Assembly: GCA_949358305.1 (NCBI GenBank)
Contig: OX442318.1
Coordinates: 15,296,517-15,360,516 of the forward strand
Length of the DNA stretch: 64,000 bases
Direction: 5' to 3'
Source: Strigamia acuminata
Taxonomy: Eukaryota > Arthropoda > Chilopoda > Geophilomorpha > Linotaeniidae
Of this stretch, positions 10,895 to 20,045 are shown piece after piece (within the stretch, counting starts at the first letter, position 1; each line of letters begins with the position of its first letter). The position numbers and the translations under genes were made by a program. The notes beneath the pieces were generated by a model. That model searched no databases. It was not told where the DNA came from and worked only from the letters and a program-made list of their open reading frames with translations.

Positions 10895-11467
10895 TGTCAC
10901 GTGTACGAACCGTGCCAATTGATGCGCGATTCGTAGCACGTAATTCGAATCATTATTAGGTTAAATGTTGCTAAATTTCGGCCACAGATGGCGCTGACGG
11001 TTGGACTCCGTCATCGCCATGTGATGGACCGATCAATTCAATTATGGGGTTTATGGCAGATTTGCTATAAATAAGGAGCCCGCACTAAGACAGCACTCTA
11101 ATCACTTTTGCTTTTCAGGAACTAGAGAGTCTGATGTCGCCTCAATAAAGAGCGCGGCTGATGACTATAAAACCAATTTGATTGCATTACATTTAGATTA
11201 TCACACAGTTGTTTTATAACCCAATTAATAAAGGTTGTACATTTGATAAATGTAAAATGATAGTTTATCCAAATAACATTCTGACCTGTTTGAGAATAAA
11301 TGTAACTGAATTTAAAAGGGATCGAACAAACTCTGTTTGTCCGGTCAAATAAATCTGAATTGAATTTAAAGCATAAATGAATCTCATTCCTTCCTTTTCA
11401 CACTCATTAAAACCCCAATTAAACACAGTTGCGTGGAAACCTGATCAGGCCCGGAATCCACGTAACA
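10895..11467 (+). repeat. Gypsy1 3' LTR
   Basis: Second 573-bp copy, no difference from 2102-2674 seen by eye. It is followed by the TSD ATAT (11468-11471). The CTCF-like motif recurs at 10980-10995. Confidence 0.93.
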
Positions 11468-11805
11468 ATATTAAAGACAAGTTTTTTGGTGTAATTTGAA
11501 CTCTCAACGGCCGTTCTTGTTTTGTTGTACGGAGGCCGTTTTGAGACATTGGGTTTTTGATATATTGTTATCTATTTTATTAATAATGCTCTCGTGTTGA
11601 CGTTTATTGTTATTAGAGACCGTGGCACGAGTTTACATATTGTAAAAACAGTTAAGATTTAATTATGTACGAATAAACATCGTATTTTGTTAATTCTTCG
11701 GGAGTATATGATTTCCTCCGTAGGCGCGCACGTTATTCGAATCGCCGCCATTAGCGATTCTTCATAATTTGATCGAGATAACTTGAGAACTTCCTACCCT
11801 GAGTC
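11468..11805. other. Unassigned sequence between Gypsy1 and ORF 11806
   Basis: AT-rich, contains AATAAA words (11670 region) and no recognisable domain. It is the continuation of the DNA interrupted by Gypsy1. Confidence 0.4.
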
Positions 11806-12084
11806 ATGTTCATTGTGAAGGAACGGTATTCCGGTTTCCAAGGACCAAGGGATGAATTTGACGACGGATCTGTGAGGAAATATGATATGCGAAAACAAAT
11901 CGCTCATTATTTCCGACCAAGTCAAATGGAAGAACGCGCCGTGCATCGCTGGGATCGTTTCAATGTTTATTACAAAGCTACTAGTTTGCCAGTGGCTTTC
12001 GCCACAACGGTCAGCTGGCAACAATCCTCACCGAGAAATGAAGAATTCAAGGATCAGTTCAGGATTCAAACTCAACTTAACTGA
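11806..12084 (+). CDS. Hypothetical 92-residue protein
   Basis: ATG-initiated ORF (MFIVKERYSGFQGPR...) ending TQLN. The product is basic and aromatic-rich (HYFRPSQMEERAVHRWDRF, then YYKATSLPV), with no signal peptide or membrane segment. I do not recognise the family. The composition looks more like real protein than chance translation of AT-rich DNA, and it lies in host-like sequence between two transposons, so it may be a small host gene or one exon of a larger one. A chance ORF remains possible. Confidence 0.35.
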   Translation: MFIVKERYSGFQGPRDEFDDGSVRKYDMRKQIAHYFRPSQMEERAVHRWDRFNVYYKATSLPVAFATTVSWQQSSPRNEEFKDQFRIQTQLN

Positions 12085-13274
12085 CTAAATTGGTTAACAA
12101 GAAATTGTCTAATTCTTTTACACTCTAGGATTTACTGAACACACAAAAAACAGGATGGATATCCACAAGCTGTTAACAGGATTGAAACACACGAGATGTT
12201 AAAAGGATTGGCAAATTAACCCCCAAAATTCAATAATTAAAGGTAATTGACAATTCTCTTATTTTCACAATTGAGTTTCTGACTAGATACTCGTTTTAAA
12301 TTGGGATACCAACACTAAAGCTTGGTATTATTCACTAATTCACTGGATATTCTCTAAATTCCACAAACTGGAATCGAGAATTTATACAAACTGTTAAGAC
12401 TTAAACTTCTTCTCCCCCCCAACTACACCAGTTTCTAATCAAAAACTCCTTTGAAATGATTACAGCAGCAAATTCGGATATTATTCTATTTAAATAATAA
12501 TTCTTAATAATTATTTCTTCAAATCTTCTTGTAGGATGTACATTGCGTTGTGTTTGGAATTGATTGTCGTGCAGGATCGCTCGTACTCTCGAAGCCTTGC
12601 TTGATCCAAGTTGAAAAACCTCTTGACCATCTTGACAATTTGAGAATCCAACTTGAAAAACCCACTTTTTTGCCTATGAAAGGCGGACGAGAGCATACAC
12701 TTCACTGTAGTGGCACAGCTTCAATGGCACTTTACACATAAAAGCTTTGCACAGCTTGAGAACAAAACCCACTGATGAATTTTGCAGCACACATGAAGGT
12801 CCACTGAGATAACTGGAAGAAATCCTTGGTTCACGGTACCAAATTGTTTCTGGCAAGGTCGCAGGCGACAACCAAGCCAGAAGGAGGGGCGGCAATACTT
12901 GACTGCTGCTTGGCACAAATTGATACACAGAAGTTGGCCAAAGACCTGAAGAAATGCAAAGACTGGACTTGAACTTGCTGCTTCACATGATGATCTGCCA
13001 CTGGTGAGTTCAAGGAGGAGGAAGGAGGATTTCTCTACTCACTACACATTGATTTCTGGTTGTATAGAGAAATAAGACTTGGAGAGAAAATAAACACATC
13101 CATTTTAATTTCTAAATCCAATAACAAGACTACTCCAATTGAAATCACGAGGATTTAACAAAGAAGTCACACTTTAACAATAATAAGAAACAACAAGTGT
13201 AACTATCTCCACATTGTATAAGGACATTTGCACTTAAAGTTACAGAAGTCTCTAAGTGCTTGTAAAGAGAAACA
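12085..13274. other. Host-like intergenic or intronic sequence
   Basis: About 1.2 kb with short conflicting ORFs only. I see no transposon termini, RNA gene or family motif. Confidence 0.4.
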
Positions 13275-13332
13275 AGTACAGCCTTGGACATAAAAAACGT
13301 CCCAGTCCAGCTTGAAGCTCACCTGCAGAATG
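13275..13332 (+). repeat. Left arm of a 58-bp perfect inverted repeat
   Basis: Exact reverse complement of 14964-15021. Together with homologous material further in (13355-13513 against 14266-14530), this shows that 13275-15021 is an inverted duplication rather than a simple hairpin. Confidence 0.9.
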
Positions 13333-13377
13333 GAGGATATACATTTTAGGTCCCGAAAAGGTAAATTAATTCGGATC

Positions 13378-13513
13378 AAATAACAAAGTATTAATTTTTT
13401 TTTCAGTTTTTGAGGTTGGACAATCCACAACGTTTTGCCACTCCATTTCAGTAAATCACCGTGGATTAATAGCCCAAAAAATCCTGCTCACCATCAAATG
13501 CATTACTAGGAAT
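13378..13513 (+). pseudogene. Degraded inverted copy of the exon at 14266-14456
   Basis: The plus strand here carries an intron end (TTTTTTTTTCAG, about 13395-13406), then GGTTGGACAATCC, an interior deletion of about 40 bp, and AAAAAATCCTGCTCACCATC. Each part is readily aligned to the minus-strand exon at 14266-14456. Substitutions and the deletion break the frame, so this is a non-functional partial copy. Confidence 0.65.
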
Positions 13514-14265
13514 CTAAATAGGTAAAATTCATTCCTCCGGTAATTTATTTTCCATTTATTTATCCATTTATTTGTTTATTTTGTAGGTTATTTTTATTTT
13601 ACCAATTCCTGAGCAAGAAAGTTGATTTTCAGAGAGTTTGCTGTTGGAAAACAACCTTAAATCCAGCGATTAAAGTATTTTTATTTCTTTATTTTTTAAT
13701 GGTTTATAATTTTTACATTGGTTTTGATTTGTTAGGAAGGTAATTTACCTATACAAAAATTCTTTATTTTTTATTTTCCATTTTTCAAACATTGCAACCA
13801 ATAAACATATTTTTTAAACTAAAAATGAATTATTTTGAATCAGTAAATGAATAAATTAATTTTTTAAGCCAGAAAAAAATGTTTGGGCCTAAAATAAATT
13901 TTTTTGGACCTAACACAATTATTTTTGTCATTGTGATGTCACAGGATCTAACCTTTTGTCAGACATACGGTGTATGGAGAAGAAGTATTTTTTTTCTTAT
14001 GTAATTTTGTAAATAAATTATTTTATTTTGAGAAAGATCAGAGATTTGAGAAATCGGATAAAATAATAAGAAAAATTTAAAAATAAAAGCAAACTAATAC
14101 CTAACTTAAAAAATACAATATTAAACCAAAAAAATATATTTTATGCAAAAAAAATGGGCTTTTAGGCCAAAAAATTACATTTTTAATCAAAAAATGGGTT
14201 TTTAGAAGTGGAAAATTGATTCATTTTTAAGTTTTGGAGTTAAATTTGTGTTTTAAAGGATATAC

Positions 14266-14456
14266 CTAATGAATTTGATGATGAGCAGGATTTTTTGAGC
14301 AATTAATCTGTCGTGATTTATTGATAACGCGTTCAGAATGGAGTATAATCCGTTGAAAACGTCGGCAAAACGATGCGGATTGTCCAATTCGAGTTTGTGA
14401 TCGATTACGGTGGTGAAAATGTGGAATGGAAATGAAAAGAAATTCAACATCAACAA
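14266..14456 (-). CDS. Candidate host exon (single internal exon)
   Basis: On the minus strand a strong splice acceptor (TTTTTATTTCAG, ending at 14457) precedes a 191-bp open segment. It is followed by a donor, AG|GTATAT, at 14265. Read in phase 0 it encodes 63 residues beginning LLMLNFFSFPFHIFTTVIDH and including NPHRFADVFNGLYSILNAL, a hydrophobic helical pattern reminiscent of armadillo/HEAT-type helices. I cannot name the protein. Possible upstream exons lie around 14580-14620, but their phase did not fit cleanly. Part of this exon is duplicated in inverted orientation at 13378-13513. It may belong to a functional gene or to a pseudogene fragment. Confidence 0.45.
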
Positions 14457-14483
14457 CTGAAATAAAAATTAATACTTTGTTAT

Positions 14484-14588
14484 TTGTTCCAAATTAATTT
14501 ACCTCCAATCCAGTTAATTTGTTCCAAATTAATTTACCTCCAATCCAGTTAATTTGTTCCAAATTAATTTACCTCCAATCCAGTTAAT
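14484..14588. repeat. Three-copy 35-bp tandem repeat
   Basis: Three near-perfect head-to-tail copies of a 35-bp unit (starts 14484, 14519, 14554). On the minus strand each copy carries GGAG|GTAAAT, a good 5' splice-site match, in the intron just upstream of the candidate exon. The inverted copy near 13345-13400 has only one unit, so the expansion happened after the duplication. Confidence 0.85.
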
Positions 14589-14963
14589 TTTATTACCCAA
14601 ACCAACAACTCGAAAAATAGTCAACAACTGAAACGAAATGGTAATTTGGGATGAATTAAACGCGAAAACGACTCAAGATTTCGCAGTGGTTCGGCAGCAA
14701 AGCCGAAAATTGTGGACTTATCTTAATTTTTTTCATCCCGAAGGAACCAAAACCCACAATTTCAAACATCTAGAGTGAAAACAAACAGAATTAATTAAAT
14801 GCCATGATGGTATTACTAATTTGATCTCGTTCGAACCGTGTATTTGCAACGGGCGGCCATATTTGCTGATCGCTCGCTCTTTTCTAGTGTTGGATTTTTT
14901 ATTGTGATGTCACAAGAAATCAATGATTTTTTGCGCCATCTGGTGATTGGTGTCGAAACTACT

Positions 14964-15021
14964 CATTCTGCAGGTGAGCTTCAAGCTGGACTGGGACGTT
15001 TTTTATGTCCAAGGCTGTACT
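14964..15021 (-). repeat. Right arm of the 58-bp perfect inverted repeat
   Basis: Exact reverse complement of 13275-13332. Read on the plus strand it contains CTGCAG|GTGAGC, a strong splice-donor match. A CACCAGATGGCGC motif (minus, 14933-14945) lies just outside. Confidence 0.9.
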
Positions 15022-15902
15022 GCTGGCACAATAAAACTACCGTAGAAGTTAATATTTGAAAACACATAAGCCTAACAGCAAGTATTTGACATTAAATGCA
15101 AAAGTATACATTAACAACAGTCTCTAAACACAATGCTCATTGAGAACTAAATTATCCACTCTAAAACACACTGAACAACTCATAGAATAGAGAAAAGAAT
15201 AAGTAAAGACATTTTAGACCAATGAGCTGGCACTTTTACAATAAGTGCAGAAGTTAAGTTAAAAATCAACACAGATAAATCTCAAACTTAACACTTTTAC
15301 ATTGCATAATAATTAAGTGATTAATCATTAATCAGAACCCACAAAAACTCTTTGGGATTAAACCTTTTCTCCTCTCTTTACAGATACAAGTAGACCACTC
15401 CCACAGTAATGGCCGACAAAGTAAACAGAGATCACTTGCAGGAGGATAAAAAGGCTTGAAATTAGCTCACTAGACAGGCTACACACAATCTAAGTTAACA
15501 AAACGCTTAATTGGTTAGTAATATACAGAAAACTCACAGAAATTGATTTAAACAGCTTAAAACTGATAATAACATACATTTCTCATTCTAGTACACTTTT
15601 GCTGTCTGAGAGCATCACTACACCTTGTCACTACATTGACAGTAGTGGACTGGAAACAGGAAAACACTTGGAAACATCAAAACATGCATAACACAGGTAT
15701 ACAAGATAGAAAATAAATTCTAAGTGGACAAATAACTAATGTAAAACTCTTTTCTTCCCAGATTTATCCGGTCAGATCAACCAGTACTGAGAAATTCACT
15801 CAAACTAACTCAAAGAAGACTTATATTCAGATAAGTGTCTAATTAAATTCCCAATCTAAGATAAATATTAAAAACCTTTTTTAATAATTCCAGATGACTA
15901 AT
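15022..15902. other. Unassigned sequence before the BEL fragment
   Basis: AT-rich, with no ORF, LTR terminus or PBS that I can recognise. The BEL gag, protease and 5' LTR that should lie here are absent. Confidence 0.45.
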
Positions 15903-17574
15903 TTTTAAGACGTTTAGCAGCTTCCCTTTATGTTGCTAGCAACACCAGAGACAGATTTGAAAAGACAACCCAGCGAATGGATGACGGAAGATATGAAGTC
16001 TTGTTGCCATTCAACGGTTTAGAAGAGGATTTGGACTCTAATTGGGAAAAATCGATGAACCAATTGGCAAATACTCTCAAACGAATAGACACGAATGAAG
16101 ATCTCAAGAAAAGGTATGATGAGGCAATTATGCAATACGTTGTGGAGGAACACGCCGAAGAGGTTCCCGAAGAAGAAACTCATGCAAAAGAAGTAGATGC
16201 ATTAGATGGCGGAATCTTTATGGATGATTTGACTTGTGGAGGAGATTTCACCGCCGATACAACGACACATGCAGAGAATTTGAAGATGATTCTAGACCGT
16301 CTTTGAAAATCTTCAATCTAGAAATTTTCACATGAGAGGTGAGAATTTTGAAGATCTTAAAATCATCAAGATGTTGGGAATCTTATGGGATACGCAAGAC
16401 GACACGATGATGTTTAAAATCCCGAAGTTAGAAAAAATTCCCACAACGAAACGAGGAGTGGTCTCATTTATGGCATCCATATTTGATCCGATGGGTCTCA
16501 TCTCACCTGTCGTTCTTCGAATGAAACTGCTTGTTCAAGCCATCTGGGCTCGAACGAAAAATTGGGACGAAGTGATTCTTGACTCCGAGAAAAAAGAAGT
16601 CGAAGAATTTAATCTCGACATACAGAAGTTGAAGGAATTAAAAGTTCAACGTTGGCTACAGACTTATTCCGGTCAAGACATAACACTGGAAGTTTTCTGC
16701 GATGCCAGTATGAAAGCATTTGGCTGTTCAATTTTTGTCGTCAACTTGGAGGGCAAAAGAACTTTACTGTTGAGCAAATGCCGTATTGCGCCAGCCAAGA
16801 AAATTACACTTCCTCGACTTGAATTAACTGCAGCATTGGTAGGAGTAAGAATGACAAAGTATCTGCTTGAGAATTTTCTTCCTGGCTACCCAGTCACTGA
16901 AGTGCGATACTACTCGGACTCCACCATTACTTTAGCCTGGATCAATTCCGATAAAAATGTGTGGAAACCATACGTCTCGAACCGTGTCCAAGAAATTATT
17001 TCTTCTACCAAGCCCGAACAATGGTCTCATGTACCAACAGAATTTAACCCAGCTGATTTATTGACTCGACCACACAACTCAAAAACATTGATGAACAATA
17101 AACTTTGGTGGTTCGGAGTTGATGTTTCAAAACTAGAGAAAAAAGGAAATTATACAAGAAAATCTTCCAGAAGAGGAACGAAAAATCATTGTGATGACTA
17201 TTCAAGTTAAAGAAAGCTTTATTGGTCAATTCTTCAAACGTTTCCGGAATTACAACAGACTTTTGAGAGTTTTTTCGTACATTTTGAGATGGAAAAACAA
17301 ACCTTTGCGCAGCGAGCCTCTCTCGCCACTCGAGATAGAGGCCAACCAATTGAAGATCCTGCAGTTTTCGCAGAAATTACATTTTTCTGAGGAAGTTGAG
17401 GATGTGAAAAACAAAAGAGAACTGTCTAAACACTCCACCCTACGCAATTTCGAGCTCTTCATTGACGAGGACGGATTACTTCGACTTCGTAGCCGATTGA
17501 AAAAATCTTTGTTGACATTTGAGGAAGTTTATCCAATCATCTTGCATTATGAAAGTTGGATAACAAGACTGTTA
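15903..17574 (+). pseudogene. BEL/Pao Pol fragment: RT remnant, RNase H, connection domain
   Basis: Pao-type polymerase remnant. It begins mid-RT with DDGRYEVLLPFN (15977 region), a hallmark just upstream of the Pao RT core. It then skips most of the fingers and palm and resumes at FMDDLTCGGD (the polymerase metal-binding motif), followed by a frame break near 16305-16330. The next frame (16332-17210) has the thumb (FDPMGLISPVVLRMKLL), RNase H (VFCDASMKAFGCS, LTAALVGVR, YSDSTITLAWINS) and PTEFNPADLLTRP. Another frame shift near 17200 leads into the linker, which ends at 17574 where NA1 is inserted. Gag, protease and most of RT are missing, so the gene is dead. It continues at 27006. Confidence 0.85.
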
Positions 17575-18206
17575 TGACGGTTTACAATGGCTATAAATGC
17601 CTATTTTCTATCAAGAAAGCGCTGTTGCGCCAATATGATGGTATTTTTACAATATTCTGTGTAAAACTGATAAATGTCTAGAATAAAGTCATTTATGATG
17701 TTTCAAATACAAAGATGTTCGTTTATTAAGAATAAACACTAATTTCCACATGATACTAAAGTATCACGGCATAATTACGAAGATTCGTCTGCTAAAACCC
17801 GCATTTGTCAATGCTCCATATTGCCACTAGATGGCGCGATCGCAATTAGCGATAAATTCGAATACGAACTTGAAAACCTCATGATTAAATATAAACGTAT
17901 ATTTAATCAAGTGAATAAATTGTGTTAAATATTAATATAAATATATATTAAATATCTGACATTGTTAAATACAATGTAACTTCCATTTCTGCGGGACAGA
18001 ATGTTTAGCGATCAATCGGTCAACCGATCAATCTGATTGGTGGAACCCATTTCCGGTCCTGGGTATCCAGTTCCGGTTGTAACAAGGATTAGCATAATTT
18101 GCATAAATGCTCCTCCGTATCCACTTCCGGTGATACGGGATTGGAGGGATTCGTGGAACCCATGTTCCAATTGGATGACTGGATTAATCCTTAAATCCAG
18201 TCAGGT

Positions 18207-18214
18207 TATATAAA
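18207..18214 (+). promoter_or_regulatory. TATA box of NA1 LTR
   Basis: TATATAAA in U3, about 30 bp upstream of an expected start near 18238 (TTCCGCAGC region). The same position in the NA2 LTR also has TATATAAG, supporting a common LTR plan. Confidence 0.65.
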
Positions 18215-18310
18215 CCCAAACAATCGGCCATTCCGCAGCTCTGTTTGATTATTTCTGTTTGGTATTGTTACTTAAGAAGTATGATTCGTTGTTCACGTAA
18301 AAAACCTTTT

Positions 18311-18365
18311 GGTTCTTTGTTGATTTATTCGCAAAGAACCGTTGCATGATTCTACAGAATCATGC
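18311..18365 (+). other. Two adjacent hairpins in NA1 R region
   Basis: GGTTCTTTG (18311-18319) pairs with CAAAGAACC (18332-18340). After three bases a perfect inverted repeat follows, with 10-bp arms GCATGATTCT/AGAATCATGC around a 2-base centre (18344-18365). Both would form in the transcript just after its predicted 5' end. Confidence 0.65.
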
Positions 18366-19483
18366 CACCGCCGGCAATTGAAGTCGAAGTGCTGGGATTA
18401 TTATGTTGCATAAATGTTACAGTCTACGGTTGCGACGCCGAAGGAGAACCCGCCGTTGTGCAATTCAGTATCCTCCGGACAGGACCAAGTTGTCTTTTTC
18501 GGTATGAACGTATTCCGTTACCACGAGTAGCATCGGTATTGTTGAGAATCGGTTCCTTCACCTGATGGTGCCAAAGCAGTCTGTTTTACAGTAACCACGA
18601 GTAGCACCAAGTGTTTGGCAAGCTGATTCTCATGGTATTCGATGCCAAAGCAGTCGGTCTATTATTAGTACCGCGAGAGATAAAACTGCTGTGCGGAGCC
18701 GCGAGCTATCGACCCCTGTGTACGTGGTACCGTCAACCACTCGATGGACGACCGTGCTGCGACGCCGGGGACGCTTGATACCGTTCTGCATGGCAAGGCG
18801 TATATTCTAATCGATGGCAATTGTGTGTTGCGACGGGAAGCTTAATCTTCATTTTATTTATAACGGCAAAACTTAAACTCGACAACCAGTTGGACCAAAA
18901 TCAAGTCAGAAGACTTAATCTCATATTGAACTCAATATAACCGATAAGTTGACGACAACTTATTCCCGAAATATCTAAATAAGAATTCACAACGATATGA
19001 ATTAAATATAATTCATAAGTGGAATATTGATAAGTAAATGAATACATTTACTTACACCAATATCCTCCCAAAGTTGTGGCGGTGCAGACAAAGTCAACCG
19101 CAATGCTCAGATCATTCGATTTATCGACGTGCGATAATTTACACAGCGAACCAAGGAAACCAGCGAAGCCATATCGGACTCCAGGACACAGCCATCCGGC
19201 TTAGATGACATCTGTAAACCAGGTCGAGCGATGGGGAAACCGCTCCCTTATCCCAGACACGTAATGATATTATTTTAGGACCAATTGGCCTATGCTTTGT
19301 ATAGTTTAATAGTCAGTTAACTTGCCAAATGTTGGCATTAGTCTTATGTATAATTTAGCTCACTGCATATTGTTTGCCAACAATAAATTGTCTTGTATTT
19401 ATCTCGTATTGTATTCACTGTTATTTATCGCGATCTCTTCCCGGTACCATTGTTAAATGGGAGTTGTGGTCGTCACCGTCACA

Positions 19484-20045
19484 CGTGGAGGTCCCACCGA
19501 GATTAGGTTGCAATTAAATTCGATTGAATTGCAACAGTGAATATTGGAGATAAATATTTAACTAAAAGATTTAAGTTAAAAATAGACAGATTAAATTTTC
19601 AGTTTATATTTCCATGTGAAGAAGTTAAACTGATGAAATAGAAATACGTAGTAGATTTTCCTTCATTATTTTCGTTTGAAGATTTTAGGGATTTCAAAGA
19701 CTACCACCTAATCTCACACGTGGAGGTCCCACCGAGATTAGGTTGCAATTAAATTCGATAGAATTGTAAAAGTGAATTTTGAGATAAATATTTAACTAAA
19801 AGATTTAGTTAAAAAACAGACAAGTTTCAAACCATGTTTATTTTCTTGAGAAACACCAAAACAGTCCTTTAACTAGGAATTTCGGAAGTTATAGACCTAT
19901 CACACGATCACTGAAATAGGTTGCAAATTAATTCGATCGAATTGCAAAAGCGAATCTTGAATCCGATATTAACTAAAAAATTTTAGTTAAAACAGACAAA
20001 TAGATTTTCAGTTTATATTTTCATGTGAAAAGTTAAACTGACGAA
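19484..20045 (+). repeat. NA1 PBS region in three tandem copies
   Basis: The PBS and following sequence recur at 19721-19739 (perfect 19-base PBS, preceded by TCACAC as at the LTR end) and, degenerate, at about 19906. Each copy continues GGTTGCAA(A)TT, then a TTGCAATT/AATTGCAA hairpin, an AACTAAA/TTTAGTT hairpin, and two of three have a TTTTC/GAAAA hairpin. Periods are 235 and about 185 bp. Confidence 0.85.
19486..19504 (+). promoter_or_regulatory. NA1 primer binding site (tRNA-Gln)
   Basis: TGGAGGTCCCACCGAGATT starts two bases after the LTR CA end. Its complement is the 3' end of an animal-type tRNA-Gln (acceptor 5' strand GGTCCCA, discriminator T, CCA, plus adjoining T stem). The match spans all 19 positions I checked. 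Confidence 0.85.

Larger units (their letters stand above)
2102..11467 (+). mobile_element. Gypsy1: complete but mosaic Ty3/Gypsy LTR retrotransposon
   Basis: A 9,366-bp element bounded by two 573-bp LTRs (2102-2674 and 10895-11467) that look identical by eye. They start TGTCACGTG, end CGTAACA and are flanked by ATAT on both sides (2098-2101, 11468-11471). Order inside: PBS, long AT-rich leader, gag, pol, an embedded copia 3'UTR plus LTR (7728-8484), a second integrase segment, a 1.15-kb noncoding tail, PPT. RT and integrase are Ty3/Gypsy type. There is no env-like ORF and no chromodomain that I can see. Identical LTRs indicate recent insertion although pol is interrupted, so this copy probably moved using proteins supplied in trans. 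Confidence 0.93.
17575..19483 (+). repeat. NA1 5' LTR (1,909 bp)
   Basis: TGACGG...CCGTCACA. TATATAAA at 18207-18214 predicts a start near 18238, giving U3 about 660 bp. AATAAA near 19382 lies about 100 bp from the end, giving an R region of more than 1.1 kb, which is unusually long. R holds consecutive hairpins (18311-18340 and 18344-18365) and repeated words such as CCACGAGTAGCA (near 18528 and 18597). A CTCF-like CCACTAGATGGCGC is at 17824-17837. A 67-codon ORF (18362-18565) is present in both LTRs but has no features I would call. Confidence 0.9.

Noticed and set aside
18362-18565. 67-codon ORF in the NA1 LTR (repeated at 25878)
   Set aside because: Identity between copies follows from LTR identity, and the region is better explained as structured R RNA.
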